Notes: a model not told the origin generated them from the sequence alone. DNA of 64,000 nucleotides from Sodiomyces alkalinus F11 (GCF_003711515.1 NW_021167081.1:496001-560000); one strand, 5' to 3'; positions 24,111 to 35,756 are shown, counted from the stretch's first letter. Program-made: numbers and translations.

Positions 24111-25685
24111 TTACACCACCACCTTCTCGGCCGGATCACCCGTGGTAAACCACTCAAACTTGACCCGCGCCCTGTCGACCCGCCTCTCGGCCAGGAACCT
24201 CCCCGCCTCCTCCATAAAGGCCTCGGTTCCGCAGACGTAATACAGCGCGGCGCCGTGGTCGAGGTGCAGCGGCCGGCCAGGCGCCTCCGCCAAGCTAGCG
24301 AGATCCATGCGCAGCGCCATAAGCTCGCGTTCCGTCTCCTCCTTGCCCGCCTCCAAGTCGTCCATCTCCGCGACCCTACTCCTGAAGAAATGCGCCGCCG
24401 TCTGCGTCCTCTCACGAGCCACCCGCCGGACATGTTCCTGGAAAGGCGCCGTCCCATCCGTCCCATCCGTCCCTCTCCTTCCACCCGGCGACGCCAACCC
24501 TGATGACGACGACGGGGACGACGACGACGACGACGGGGCAGACCAGTGCACCCAGCTAATAGGCCGCTCTCGCACCGACGCGCCCCCCGAACTCGGCGTC
24601 CCCGCCCTCGACGGCACGGGCGACACGGCCGTCACCGACCCATTGAACATGGCCATGAGCGGCGCGGCCCCAATCCCCGCGGAAAGAAGCACGAGCGGCA
24701 ACGACCGCCCGGCCTCCAGCGCGTCCTCGTCCACCCAGAAATCGCCCGCGGGGTGCGACAGCTCCACGGCGTCGCCGGGCCACTTCTCGTCCAGGAGCAG
24801 GTTGGACACCACGCCGGGGCGGAACTTGCGCACGTCGCCGCCTCTCGCCCCGCTGTTGACGATGCTGCTCGCCCTCGCGCCGCCTTTCCCTCCTGCTCCT
24901 CCGGCTGCGGCCGAGCTGCCTCCTCGTGCCGCCGCCGCCGCAGCAGCTAGGCGTCCCATGTCCCGCTTGACGGTGATGCGGTAGTACTCCGGCCGCGGCG
25001 CCTCGGAGAGGGCGTACTGCCGCAGCTGTGGTTGGTTGTCGAGTTCGGGCACCTGGACGCGGAGAGAGACGTACTGGCCCGGCCGGAAGAGCGGGAGACG
25101 CCGCCCGTCGACGGGGTACAGGTAGAAGGAGACCATGCCGGCGGCCTCGTCGACCCTCTTGTCGACCGTGAAGGGCCGCCACCCGGTCCACGCGGCGGCG
25201 TCGGGGTCATGTGCGGTCGATGCATGTGGGGTGGCGGTGTCGGCGGCGAATTGGCGGTACAGCTGGGCCTCGCGGCCGCTGAGCATCCGGGCGAGGACCG
25301 AGTAGGCGCGGGACCAGGCGGCGTGGAGGTCCGGGGTCCAGGCCGCCGGGCCGAGGACCTGGGCGAAGGCCTGCAGGAGGTACTTGCCGACGACGTCGTA
25401 GTGTTCCGGGTGGATGCCGAGGGAGCAGTGCTTGTTGCAGACGCGCTCGAGGCGCGGGATGAGCTCGCTCGTGTGGTGCAGGTTGGCGGCGAAGGCGAGG
25501 ATCACCGACGTCAGGGCGCGCGGCTGGCGCCCCGTCGCCTGGTTGGCGGTGTTGAAGAGGACTTTGAGCTCCGGGTGGCCGCGGAGCATGTTGGAGTAGA
25601 ACAGCGTGGCGATGGTCTCGCCGTGTTCCCGGAGGGCGGGGATCGAGCCCCTTACCAGGACAGATTGTTTGTATGTTAGTGCCAT
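24111..25685 (-). CDS. Flavohaemoglobin (nitric oxide dioxygenase)
   Basis: Converts NO and O2 to nitrate using NAD(P)H, FAD and haem, protecting against nitrosative stress. Single exon, 524 residues from the chosen ATG; typical members have about 400-440. Globin domain first: B10 Tyr30 (LFYSNML), Gln54 in TGRQP, proximal His86 in NKHCSLGIHPEHY. Then the FAD domain (RQYALSEAP, with Ala where Ser is usual) and the NAD domain (SAGIGAAPLM, YVCGTEAFM). Two low-complexity insertions explain the length: an Ala/Gly-rich one in the FAD domain and a Ser/Gly-rich one in the NAD domain. The frame stays open 28 codons further upstream through a C run at 25707-25718. I prefer the internal start because MALTYKQ matches the family N-terminus; the longer form would add a poorly basic leader. 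TATATATA at 25867-25874 is a possible TATA box. Confidence 0.88.
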   Translation of the reverse strand: MALTYKQSVLVRGSIPALREHGETIATLFYSNMLRGHPELKVLFNTANQATGRQPRALTSVILAFAANLHHTSELIPRLERVCNKHCSLGIHPEHYDVVGKYLLQAFAQVLGPAAWTPDLHAAWSRAYSVLARMLSGREAQLYRQFAADTATPHASTAHDPDAAAWTGWRPFTVDKRVDEAAGMVSFYLYPVDGRRLPLFRPGQYVSLRVQVPELDNQPQLRQYALSEAPRPEYYRITVKRDMGRLAAAAAAARGGSSAAAGGAGGKGGARASSIVNSGARGGDVRKFRPGVVSNLLLDEKWPGDAVELSHPAGDFWVDEDALEAGRSLPLVLLSAGIGAAPLMAMFNGSVTAVSPVPSRAGTPSSGGASVRERPISWVHWSAPSSSSSSPSSSSGLASPGGRRGTDGTDGTAPFQEHVRRVARERTQTAAHFFRSRVAEMDDLEAGKEETERELMALRMDLASLAEAPGRPLHLDHGAALYYVCGTEAFMEEAGRFLAERRVDRARVKFEWFTTGDPAEKVVV

Positions 25686-27615
25686 GAGGGCGGATCTTGT
25701 TCCCCTGGGGGGGGGGGTTTTGATGCTAGACGGAGAGCAAGATAATTGAACCCAAGAGCAAGATGGCACAAGAAAAGAAATTATTTTTATTATTACAAGA
25801 GGTAGGAAAAGCAGAAAGACGGGGAGGGCAACCAGCTGGCGAAGTAGATGGGGATGGGCTAAGATGATATATATAGGACTGGACTGGACTGAATGATTAT
25901 ACTACCTCGCAACTCGAATGGCTACATCGTACGCCTCAACTCTTGGGCCGAACATGACCGAGTTTGCCATGTGTCGTTTTTTTTTATATTCTTTTCATTT
26001 CGTTTCCTTTTCCTTTTTTCCCTTTTTTCCCCCTTTCCCCCTTTTTTTTCCTATCTCTTCTTCATCGGCAACATGGCATTGATCCCGACTTATTCCACGC
26101 TTTCCACTTTTTCCGGGGTGCCCCTCTCCCAGGAGCCTCTCCAAGCAGAAGCGTCGTCCTCGTGTCAGTGCTCCATGGCCACCCCACGCGAAAATGACAG
26201 CAGAGGCAAAAGGTCTTGGCCAGGGGTTAGACAGGAGGGACGGAGACAAATGGAGCGGGGTGGAAGAAGCGACAGGGGCCAAAAGCATGGCGGGACGAGC
26301 GGCATTGCATCGTATGATTTCAAGTGGCATCAAACGATGTTGTATCATAAGAAAAAAACATGAAATACAAAGCAAAAGAGAGCTGTGCTGTCTAGTTCGC
26401 CGGTATTACGTTGTCTTTGCCGTCCGTGTAATCTCTTACTTACCACCTCCCCGAGTCATTGCCCTAGCGTAGGGGGCCCGAGAAATGATGAATCATATTG
26501 GAACACGAGTGGCGGAACATTCCATTGACGGCGTCCGCCTTGGAAGAGACCCTCCGGAGTAGCGTCCTTCTTGGGGTTGGGAAGAAATGAGACAGACGGT
26601 GCCTGGGTGCTTGGCGGTCGATGGTTGATGGCCCTGGTGGATACTGCCACGACCATCTGGGCTATCCCAGCTTGAGGCTAGAAGGAAATGGATGAAGTGA
26701 AATAAAAGGGAGGAGAATTCTACAGGCGGACCTCGCAGCGGGAGAGGCCGGAGGCCGGTGCGACAATAATGGGACCACCCACGATCACGATGCCTTGTCG
26801 TCGAACGATTATAGCCGCACTTTTCTTCTTTCTTTTGTTTTGTGCGTATACACGTGTGCATTCGAGTTTGGGATGATCGACATTTGATCGGAAACATGGT
26901 GTTTTGGAACCATACGCTGGTTGTCTTGGACAGTGTTCTTATAGGGAGAGGTGTGGTTGAGACCAGTGCCACACCCTCTGCTATGTTGCTGTTCCTGAAG
27001 TATCAGGCACATATGTCAAGGTGTAGTCTTACAACGTACTCTTCATAAAACATGCCATGTTGTTCAAAAAGAAGGTCCCCGCCAGAATCGTATGATGGGT
27101 GTTGTTTTGATCGGCGATAGAACTACGGACAATAACCAGCCACGAGGCCCGAGTGCCGAGATCCCGGCCCTGGGCTTGGAAGAACAACAATAAGAAACAA
27201 CTGACGTCGAGTTGGAATGTGAAGTAGATTTTTAAGTGTATCTGATACTCATCTTAGCGATGGGAGGACGGACGGAGTGCGCCTTCATTGGCAGGGGATG
27301 TTCGTTGGCTTTGACTTGTACACCACCAGTCCTGCTTGTCGTGATAGGGGTCGGGTGGATTCAGAGATTCAGACCCGGGACGCAAGAAACGTGTAAGAAT
27401 CAGAGTACCGATAGGTAGTTACCAGATAGCCACAGACTCAGGAGCTTACATGTATCCAAAGTCTGTACTCCAAGTGCTACTAAAAGAACTAAAGTCATGT
27501 CCGTTCCGTGGCGTGGCCGGCGCCAAGTAAAGAGTCTAAGAACACCGAAACAGATCCATGCCACGCCCATGACTTCTGCAGATCCCCTTTTTATACTTGT
27601 GCATGTGCATGTGCA
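25686..27615. other. Intergenic, no gene recognised
   Basis: About 1.9 kb between flavohaemoglobin and the oxidase 3' end. Only short open frames without domains. T/C-rich tract at 25976-26060. No tRNA, repeat array or other structure was found. Confidence 0.55.
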
Positions 27616-29862
27616 TTACTGTCCTCTGGTTAGCTCTTCATTGCTCCCACACGTTCGTCACTCGGGAGCCAACTTACAATATCGATCCACCGACCCGCCC
27701 ACTTGTCAACGGCTTCCTTGGCCTCATCCACAAGGCCGAGCTCCAGGAGAAGCTGCACGGCGCCTCGGAGACCCGTCTCCACCGCCGGGGCGATCCAAGC
27801 GTGCGTGACGCCCGTGTGTTCGCCGACGAAGATCATCTGATGAGTGCATGCGTCAGTCTCGGTCGTTCTCCCGACAACATGAAGACAGGGACAAACTCAC
27901 ATTCTTATGCGTCTCAAAGTACGCCGGCATGAAAAGCTGATGCATCCCCACCGACGGACTCGCCCACCCCGACCCCAGAGGATCCGCCGCCCAGCACTTC
28001 CGCCTATAGTTCCCCGTATACAGCTCCCTCGTATGCTCGCCGTGGATCTCCACCATCTCGTCCAGCACATACTTCACGTGCTCCTCCTCCGTGCGGCCCA
28101 ACCACCGGACGCCCCAGTCCCCCGTCACGTAGCTCGCCAACAGAGACGCCGGCCCGGTCCCGTTGATGTCGTAGCTGGGGTAGCACACGGACCCGATCCC
28201 AGGCTGGTCGGTACTCGTCCCGCACCCGCCGTAGATGGGGTTCGCATAATCCTCCCAGAACCGCTCCGAGAACTCCAGCGCCACCTTGCACGCCGCCTCG
28301 TAAGGGAGCGACGAGATGGCCGCCGCAATGGGACCCTGCAGCGCGGGGAGCCGCCAGGTGCGCACGCTCGAGAACGGCGCCGCCACCACAGCATAGTCGT
28401 AGCTCTCGGCATACCACTCGTCGCCCAGGTACGAGTCGCGCCACGCAAGCTCCACCCTCTCCGCCTCCTCGTCGAACCGCACCTCCTCGACCCGGACGCC
28501 GAACCGCGTCGCCGACGTGCCCTCCGCCTCGGCCGCCTCCAGCAACGGGCCGAAGGCGTTGGGCAGCCGGTTCAGCCCGCCGTCGATGGTGCGCCACGTG
28601 CCGTAGTAAAAGTACATCAGGTTGTACAGGCTCGAGAAGTACGTCGAGCTCCGGAACCCGCCCAGCGCGCTCGTGTCGGCCAGCGACCCGCCGAGGTGGT
28701 TGACCATGAAGGCGAACTCGGACCACACGTCGCCCCCCAGCCCGTTCAGCCCCGTGCGGATCCACTCGCTGTGCGCCGCGAAGATGTTGTGCGCCAGCTT
28801 CCGCGTGAACTCGAGGCCGGGGAGGTACGAGTTGACCTCGGCGCGGAGCCCCTGCGCCGACGGGGGCAGGACGTTGGGGGGCGGGCCCAGGCTGGCGTTG
28901 GCCTGGATCTGCGCCCGCGTGGGCGGGAGGCCGGTGGAGCAGAGCTTAAAGTCGTTGTAGTACATCAGCGCGTTGGGCTGCGACTCGACCCAGGTGATCC
29001 AGTCGATGTTAAAGGCCGGGTCGCGGCCGTTGAGGGCGTTGAGCTCGTCGGCCAGCTGGTAGACGATCTGCTGGTCGGTGATGTTGGCGGCCTCGCCCGT
29101 CTCCGGGTCGTGGTACACGTGCGGGAAGCGCATCGGGCCCATCTCCTGGTACGAGTAGTCGAAGGGCCCGCCGGAGAGGTACTCGGTGCGCACGCGGCCG
29201 CCGAGCCGCTCCGACCCTTCGAGGAGCGTCAGGTTGGTCATGCCCGCCTGCCGGAGCACCAGCCAGCTCATGAGCCCGGACATGCCGGCGCCCACGATGG
29301 CGATCTCCTTGGCCTTGGCCTGCGCGACGTGCACCGGCTTGGGCTGCTTGTGCGCCAGGAGCTTGACGCCTTGGAACCACGCGCCGTACGGGTCGATGCC
29401 CGTTTCGTTGTTCATCTGGATGCTTTCGGGGCCGTCGTTGTTGTCGTTGTCGTTGTCGTTGTCGCCGGCGTCGCCACCACCACGCCTCCGGAGCCTCCGT
29501 TTCCAGCGGTGCTCGAGCAGCTGCGGCTCGCTGCGTCCCACCAGCGTGCCGTCCCTCGACCACGCCGTGAGACAGCCGTTCGAGTCGGCATCCTCGGGGA
29601 CCAGCCAGACGAGCCGCTGGCCGTCCTCGACCTCGGACTCGACCACGGTGTGGTGGACGTCGCGGAGCTCGTTGGCGGCGCAAGGACCGTAGGCGAAGGA
29701 GAGGGGCCCGTCCACCTGGCGTTCGAGCGTGACGTGGACGTTGGCGACGCGGGACCTGGTTTGGGATCGCGTCTCGAGCTTGACGGGCAGATCGGAGGGG
29801 GCGGGCGCGGCCGAGACGGCGGCGGCCCCGGCGGCGACGATGGGAAGAAGCCAGCGGGCCAT
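27616..29862 (-). CDS. Secreted L-amino-acid oxidase (FAD amine oxidase)
   Basis: Flavoenzyme that oxidatively deaminates L-amino acids to 2-oxoacids, ammonia and H2O2, used for extracellular nitrogen scavenging. Exon 1 is 29862-27901 and exon 2 is 27836-27678. A third intron (27677-27619, GTAAGT...GCTAAC...ACAG) is followed immediately by TAA at 27616-27618, so the last exon carries only the stop. Product 707 residues; if that intron is retained the protein gains 15 residues and stops at 27630. Seen: signal peptide MARWLLPIVAAGAAAVSAAP; FAD motif GAGMSG (191-196) with the downstream LEGSERLGGRVRT block; C-terminal FVGEHTGVTHAWI flavin-contact region, joined correctly by intron 1 (GTGAGT...CAG). 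A DN-repeat lies at about 134-143. TATATA at 29947-29952 lies 85 nt upstream of the ATG. Confidence 0.88.
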
Positions 29863-31652
29863 GGCGAAAGAAGGTCGGGAGGCGGTGGTCTGACTTGACT
29901 TGCCTCGCGTCCTCTGTCTTCTTGGGTCTGGTGTCTATGGTCTCCCTATATACTTCGTTTACTCCCCTCCAGGCCCCTCTACCCAGGCCCCGACCCGGTA
30001 AAGTGGGACAAGAATCAGTCGGGGCCCCCAGTCGCACCTCGACCCGGTGAGAACCGTCCGTACAAGGCACTCGTAAGCGTTCTTTGCATTGTCGATGCAG
30101 CAGCCGAGAACATGGGATGTGACCCCGAGGACCAGGCCTAGACATGCGGCCTCCAGTCAGTGAAGAATCGCTGTCAACGGTGATTGGCGATGACCCCTGG
30201 TTGATGGGCACGGTCATGTCCATTATCTGCAGGTCAAAGACGGGCCACTTACCAGATGCAGAAGGTGGAAGACGCCCAACAAAGGGTCCCTACACACTTC
30301 GTAGTAAGCAGTCGTGGATTTCGGGGGAAGATGGGCTCTACACTCCGTGTCTTCCAATGGGCTATACGGAGCACCTACAACGTATGCAACGTTCTTATCC
30401 GTCTGGCTCATACGGACAGTCGGTTGACAAGGGGGTTGTGATCGTATGGACGTCCCATCTGTCAGCTGCCGGCCCAGGTCCACGATCCGCGTTCCGAGGC
30501 GGGCGGGACGGCTTGAAAGCTCCCTGGTGGCGCTCTCGGCGGAACCAGCAGTGAGAGCCTAACATGTAGGAGTAGCAGTTTAGCAGCCTAGCATCTCTTC
30601 CGGTAGACTAGGAGTATTCATACATGTACTGACGAGCCGTAAACCTCAACTATAAGGAGTAGCAAATACGGCACGCACATCACGCACATCACGCACATCA
30701 CGCACTGCACGCACAGCACAATGGACTGCCGACACTGAAATTACGTCGGCTGGGTCAAGTTCATCCGTCTAGTGAACACGACCCCCTATCATTGGGTCTC
30801 AGCGGGGTATATCTGGGCGTATAGTGGACTCCTATAGGACTATGCATGGGTGCGTAGTGCAGTAATTCCTGTCCCATCTCGGCAGGTCGTTAAGGACCCC
30901 GCGGCACTGCCAATCCAGTACGGCTCCGATCGGGTCCCGAGTCTGCAGCCTTGCCGACGATGGGGTTTACTAGAGGGAAGGATGATAATGATAAAAAAGG
31001 AAAGGTAAAAAAAAGATGAAAAAAGTAAACAAGACTGTCCTGTAGCAAAGGGACGGGGTTGCCATGTAGTCATAGTAGAGTCGCAGCAATCGTCTTCAAT
31101 GTTCTCTTCTGGTCCCAATCACCTCTCTGGAATTAGGAGAGATGCACTACTGTCGAGAGAGAGAGAGAAAGAGAGTTCATTGTCTCTTCGTGGCCCAAAT
31201 AAAGTTGCAGCTGCAGTCAAACTGCAAGACTCGCTGCGTTGAGTGTCGGGCAGAGACGCGCTCGCCGGATCCTGGCCTGGCCTTGATAGGAGCTCAGCTT
31301 GTGAGGAAACCGAGGAAACTGCGCAAAAAGAAACCCCGGCCATACAACCAACCTTTCGAGTCAGTTCCGAGTTTCGAAAGCTGATTCCCTGCCGAGCAGG
31401 ACGGATGTAACATGGCAAAACCCGCTGTTGTCCGTATTCCCACTCTCTAAAAAGCCCTCGCGCCCTTCTTCTTCTTCTTCTTCTTCTTCTCTCTCTGATT
31501 CGTGTCGCCGAGTCCAGGTACGCCTCGTAACGCCGTGGTACGATATCCTCACGATAAATCCGATGTGAATAGAGGTAGCAAGACCTCAAAGTCTCCCTCG
31601 AGGTGTCTTCGTTGGGGGGTCTCTCCATTGGGGGTCTGAAACTTCACGTCCT
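29863..31652. other. Intergenic, no gene recognised
   Basis: About 1.8 kb holding the oxidase promoter and the 3' flank of SmG. A 9-bp tandem (CACGCACAT, three copies from 30672 with degenerate copies to 30719) and a GAA/CTT-type run at 31465-31495 are the only repeats. No coding unit with domain or splice support. Confidence 0.55.
30672..30719 (+). repeat. CACGCACAT tandem repeat
   Basis: Three exact 9-bp units (30672-30698) followed by degenerate CACGCACTG/CACGCACAG units. Intergenic. Confidence 0.9.
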
Positions 31653-32175
31653 CTACTGTCGATGTCGCTCGTCTCCGCCAATCCTCTCGAGAGCCTCCAT
31701 CATGACGACCGAGTTGCCGCGGATGACCTGTCCATATGTGAGCATGAGCATGTGAGCCTCTGGTGGTCATTCGTTTCTTTTGGACGGAAAACCTGACATA
31801 CCACCATGCCTATCCGCACCTTCTCTCCACCCTCCTTCTCTTCTACGGCGTCGTCAAGAACAACGTTGAGGAAAACCTATAGTATGTGGCATGTCAGCAA
31901 AGCATGCGGGGAAAGGAAAACGTAGGAAACGTCCAGGACCAGGACCACGCACATCATAGCCGCGGAGAATTCCAATGACCTTGCGGCTCCCGTTGAGCTG
32001 TACAAACAGCCTCTTGTCGAGATACTAATATCCAGAGTCAGTAATCAGCCCGAGTGCCCCTCCATGGCTGCGTGCAAGAGAGCTGGCGGAGTGTTGACGC
32101 CCGAAAGATATCCCAGTTTCCTGTGGAAGATGACTGCATTCGTACCTTCTTAAGTTCTGGCTGAGCGGGCGCCAT
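31653..32175 (-). CDS. SMX2: Small nuclear ribonucleoprotein G (SmG)
   Basis: Core Sm protein of the heptameric ring on U1, U2, U4 and U5 snRNAs; nuclear. The 83-residue protein is split over four tiny exons: 32175-32146, 32024-31953, 31876-31802 and 31727-31653, joined by introns of 121, 76 and 74 nt, all GT-AG and all in phase 0. Exon 1 reads MAPAQPELKK, exon 2 the Sm1 motif YLDKRLFVQLNGSRKVIGIL then RGYD, exon 3 VFLNVVLDDAVEEKEGG, exon 4 the Sm2 motif VIRGNSVVMMEALERI. The whole length aligns with SmG of other eukaryotes, which normally has 75-80 residues. Being tiny and intron-rich it is easily missed. The symbol is that of the yeast orthologue. Divergent from the Ntr2-like gene with 275 bp between the start codons. 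Confidence 0.95.
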
Positions 32176-32317
32176 GTTATCTGGAAATGTCGACGAGGTT
32201 ATTCCGACAAGCTGGGCGACTTTGAGTGGGAGGACGAATTGGGAGCTTTGGAGCTTCGAGTTTGCGACGCGATGGACGATGGATGCGTATCCGTAAGCCC
32301 TTCGATCCTGGTGGAGT

Positions 32318-32323
32318 CACGTG
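32318..32323. promoter_or_regulatory. CACGTG E-box in the shared SmG/Ntr2 promoter
   Basis: GTCACGTGGTGATAAG lies near the middle of the 275-bp divergent promoter. CACGTG preceded by GT is the preferred site of Cbf1-type bHLH factors, and GATAAG directly follows. Whether it drives both genes is inference. Confidence 0.4.
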
Positions 32324-32450
32324 GTGATAAGAACATAAATCTGCTTATGTAAGGAACCTACGATGTCATCTTGGGAAGCTCAACTTTCCCCAGCTCCATT
32401 TTCCGTTTCTGCTCTCCACCTACAGATGCGACAAACGTAATCTTTCCAAT

Positions 32451-32884
32451 ATGAGTTCGTTCTCCTCGAGAAGAAAGGCGCGTGTTATAAAAGTCGACGA
32501 TGACGACGAGACTGGTCTTGGCAACCCTGCCACTGCCGCCGCTGGAGACGAATCGTTGAAGAAGCCAGTTGGTAAGTCCCATCCATTCTCGTGGCTGAGA
32601 GCCCTTCGCTAATTCGGACTCGGGAAGGCTAATTCGCTCGGCATAGGCTCCTCAGAACCAACCCCGACGGCAAAATTCACGAAGAAGCCATTCCGACAGT
32701 CCGGTCTACGGAAAAGTATCAACATTAGCGAAGATGCAGACGAGACCCCCGGTGATGCCTCCACGAGCAAGGGGACAAGCAACGCCGAGGATGAAGACCA
32801 CGGCCCTGTGGTTGTACGTCCATCTGTAGGCCGGAAAAAGCGCTCTTCCTCATCCAGGCTAGCCTTTGGCCGAAACCGACACTC

Positions 32885-32915
<31 letters not shown>

Positions 32916-34151
32916 AGCGCATCCTCTACTGTTGCCCCAAAGAGGACGACGACCCTCAGCCAACAGGCCCTAGAGAACAACGCCGTAAAAAAGGCCCCCC
33001 TCTTCACCCAGCGCCTGCCGCTACGACGTTTCGAAAACGACGACGACGACGACGACGGCCGGCCGAGGTACAGCAAAGAATCCTTGGCCGAATTGCAAAA
33101 CTCGACCCCGCAAAGGCCGCAAGGCGAACCCGTGTCGTTGTCGTCGTTGTCGTTGTCGTTGTCGTCGTCGTCGCAACACGGCCAGACCCAGACCGCCGAC
33201 GACGAAATGGAACTCGACCCCTCCGAACTCGAAGGCGCCGTCATCGTCCACGAAAGCGAACTCGGCCGCGTCCCCGCCCCCGCCCCGACCGCCGCCAGCA
33301 AGACCACCATCCTCACCGACGCCGAGATCCAAGAACGGAAACAGCGCCGCGCCCGCCTCGCGCTGGAGGAGGAACAAGAAGAAGAGCCAGACGACTTCAT
33401 CTCCCTCGAAGACGAATACCCAGACGACCCCCTCGCCTCCGCACGGAGGAGAAAGAAACAGCAAGCCGACAACAACAACAACAACTCGCGCCTCGTGCCC
33501 GAAGACGAAGACCTCGGCGAAGGCTTCGACGACTTCGTCGAGGACGGCGGCCTCTCGCTGGGCAAGAAAGCCGAGCGCGAGGCCCGGGACCGGCGGAGGC
33601 GCGAGATGGCCGAGCGCATCCAGGAGGCCGAGGGCAATTCCGAAGAGGACTCGGACGACAGCGAGGCCGAGCGGCGGGCCGCGTTCGAGGCCGCCCAGAC
33701 CCGCAGTGGCATGGACGGCCTCGCCAAGCCCCGGGTCGGCCTCGCGGCGGGGCCGGGCCGGCCTGACGAGGCGCTCCTCCAGCCTCCGTCCAGGATCACG
33801 CCGCTGCCCGAGTTGGAAGGCTGTCTGGACGGTCTAAGGGTGGCGCTGCAGAACAAGGAGGTCGAGTTGAGGGAGAAACGGGCCCGTGTGGCGGAGCTCA
33901 AGGACGAGAGGGCCGCCATTCTGCAGAGGGAGGGGGAGGTGCAGAGCTTGCTGGATGAGGCGGGGAGGAAATATCACGCTGCGCTCGGTGGACGGGGTGC
34001 TACCGTGACCCTTCCGGGGACTGTGGAGGCGGGGGTGTCTCCGGCCAGACAGATTCAGAGTGTAGGGTTGAGCGAGCTGGCTGTGGAGAGGGGGTTGGAA
34101 AGTTTCGGGACGACCCCGAATCGGCGGTCTGACGTAGGCGAGGAGGCGTGA
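32451..34151 (+). CDS. Ntr2-like spliceosome disassembly factor
   Basis: Two exons, 32451-32571 and 32647-34151 (intron GTAAGT...CTAATTC...ATAG), 541 residues. Ntr2 binds Ntr1 and the helicase Prp43 to release the intron-lariat spliceosome. Family evidence: the N-terminus MSSFSSRRKARVIKVDDDDE, the block PRYSKESLAELQNSTP shared with Ntr2/GCFC (PAXBP1) proteins, the following acidic region with a conserved LVPEDEDLGEGFDDFVEDG segment, and a C-terminal coiled coil rich in E, K and R (about residues 440-490). The rest is low-complexity: DG, D and S runs from short tandem repeats. No RNA-binding or catalytic domain is expected. Nuclear. The alternative is a general GCFC-domain protein; the short length and fungal N-terminus favour Ntr2. 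Confidence 0.75.
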
Positions 34152-34508
34152 TGGATCGTCGGATGTATAATAGTATTCAGCCTCGCGCATGATGTATAAA
34201 ATGATCTTTATGGTGCCCTCATACATTTGGCGGGGGGAATGAACACATGGATGCTGTTACGCATTGTCTGGCGTCGTTCTTTAACAAAAAAAGAAAGAAA
34301 AAAGGGAAAAAAGGAAAAGAAAAAAGGAACTCTCGATTCATGAGACGACGTCCAATATCAACGCCAATGATGAGAAATACAACCCCATATGATATGGTAC
34401 ACAGATGCCCGTTCCCCCCGATTACCTCCTACGCAACTCGACCAGTTCAATGGCTGGCGACCCCCTACGCACGCCCCCCGGACAATCCGCCCGTTCAAGA
34501 CGATTCCC
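34152..34508. other. Convergent 3' spacer
   Basis: No gene. The 3' flanks of two convergent genes, with an A-rich run at 34284-34327. Nothing else seen. Confidence 0.6.
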
Positions 34509-35756
34509 CTACTTCGACTTGGACACGCCGGCCCCGATGACGCCGGGAAGCTTCTCCTCGCCAAGGTTGAAGAGCATAGTGAGAGAAAGGCTAACGACGC
34601 CGAGCATGAGGATAGTGAAGCCGGCGAAGAGCCAAAACGGCGCGCTGAGGTCGACCTTGGCGCAGGTCGCGCCGGCCCAGTGCGTGGTCGACCCGGCATC
34701 GGAGACGGTGGACTCGCAGTGGCAGGTGAAGCAGCTGGACGAGCCGGCGTATTTGGGCTGGCAGGCGCCGTGGCCCGAGCAGTTGCCCGTGGCCGACTGG
34801 CAGCTGTCCTGGGAGGAGAAGCACGCGGGGATGCCCTTGCCGCTGACGGCCGAGAAGAGAGCGGAGGAAGAACCGGCACCGGCGGCCGCCGAGGTGCCGG
34901 TTTCGAGTTGTTCGTCGTCGTCTTCGTCGTCTTCGGCGGCGGACGAGGCCATGACTTCTTCGGCGAGTTGGCGGCGGGCGGAGCTGGGTTTCGAGGTCCA
35001 GGCGTTGAGGGAGGAGGTGCGGGACGTCTCGGGGAGGAGGAGGAGGGTTGTTTCCATTTCGCCGACTTCTGCGAGACGTTGGAGACGGGCGATGTTGTCG
35101 ATGAGGGATGACAGGACGGAAGGGTCCTGCGCGGTTTTTTTATTTGTTAAGGGTCTGTCGCTTCACTTTTTTCTTCTTCTTCAGATTCGTAGGCGGGGAC
35201 TGCATACCTTCTTCACGTCAAATGAAGCAACGGAAGCCTTCCCATCAAAGCACTCCTCCTCAAGAGGGTTTATTGCCGTCTCCAACTCGCACTCGGACTT
35301 GGAAACGCCGGCCAAAAGAAGGTCCTGCTGGATGAAGTCGCGGTTCGCCACGGACGAAGGCGTATCGGAAACGCGGAACGCAGGGAAAAGTCCCGAGAGG
35401 GCCTCCTTCAACTTCTGCCCTGCTTCGGCCGTGATGCCCTCCAGCATGATGAGGAGCTGGGAGGGCTCGGAGGCGGCTGCGTCGTCGAAGAGCGGCTGCG
35501 GCGCCTTGCCGAACTGGTTGAGGTAGACGACGGCCCTCTCGTCGGAGAGGCCATCGGGGATTTCGTCCAGCGAGCCGACACCACCTTCCGGGGCCAGTCT
35601 TTGGAGAAGCACGAGGCGGGCCAGCTGTCTTGGAATGGAGGGGGCTTCGGAGCTCGACGCGGGCTTCGACTGGAGCAGGTAGACGTCGGCCGGTTGAGGT
35701 TGGAGGGCTGTTGTCAGGCCTGCCAAGGCTGCCGCAACGCCCAGGGAGACCTTCAT
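34509..35756 (-). CDS. Vps3844-type (DUF3844) ER/vacuolar sorting membrane protein
   Basis: Two exons, 35756-35208 and 35126-34509 (intron GTATGC...CTTAAC...GCAG), 388 residues. Family members are fungal type I membrane proteins of the secretory pathway with a C-terminal DUF3844/Vps3844 domain; their biochemical role is poorly known. Seen: signal peptide MKVSLGVAAALAGLTTALQ; a lumenal region of about 300 residues; an acidic DDEDDDEQ patch; an EGF-like cysteine cluster (CFSSQDSC...NCSGHGACQ...CFTCHC...GATC) and one C-terminal membrane helix FWLFAGFTILMLGVVSLSLTML, ending with a short cytosolic tail (EEKLPGVIGAGVSKSK). The order signal, cysteine cluster, helix, tail matches the family. Divergent from the mitochondrial protein gene across a 728-bp spacer. 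Confidence 0.8.

Noticed and set aside
25686..25769. Upstream Met of flavohaemoglobin giving a 552-residue form
   Set aside because: The extra 28 codons run through a C homopolymer and do not look like a targeting peptide; the internal Met matches the family start.
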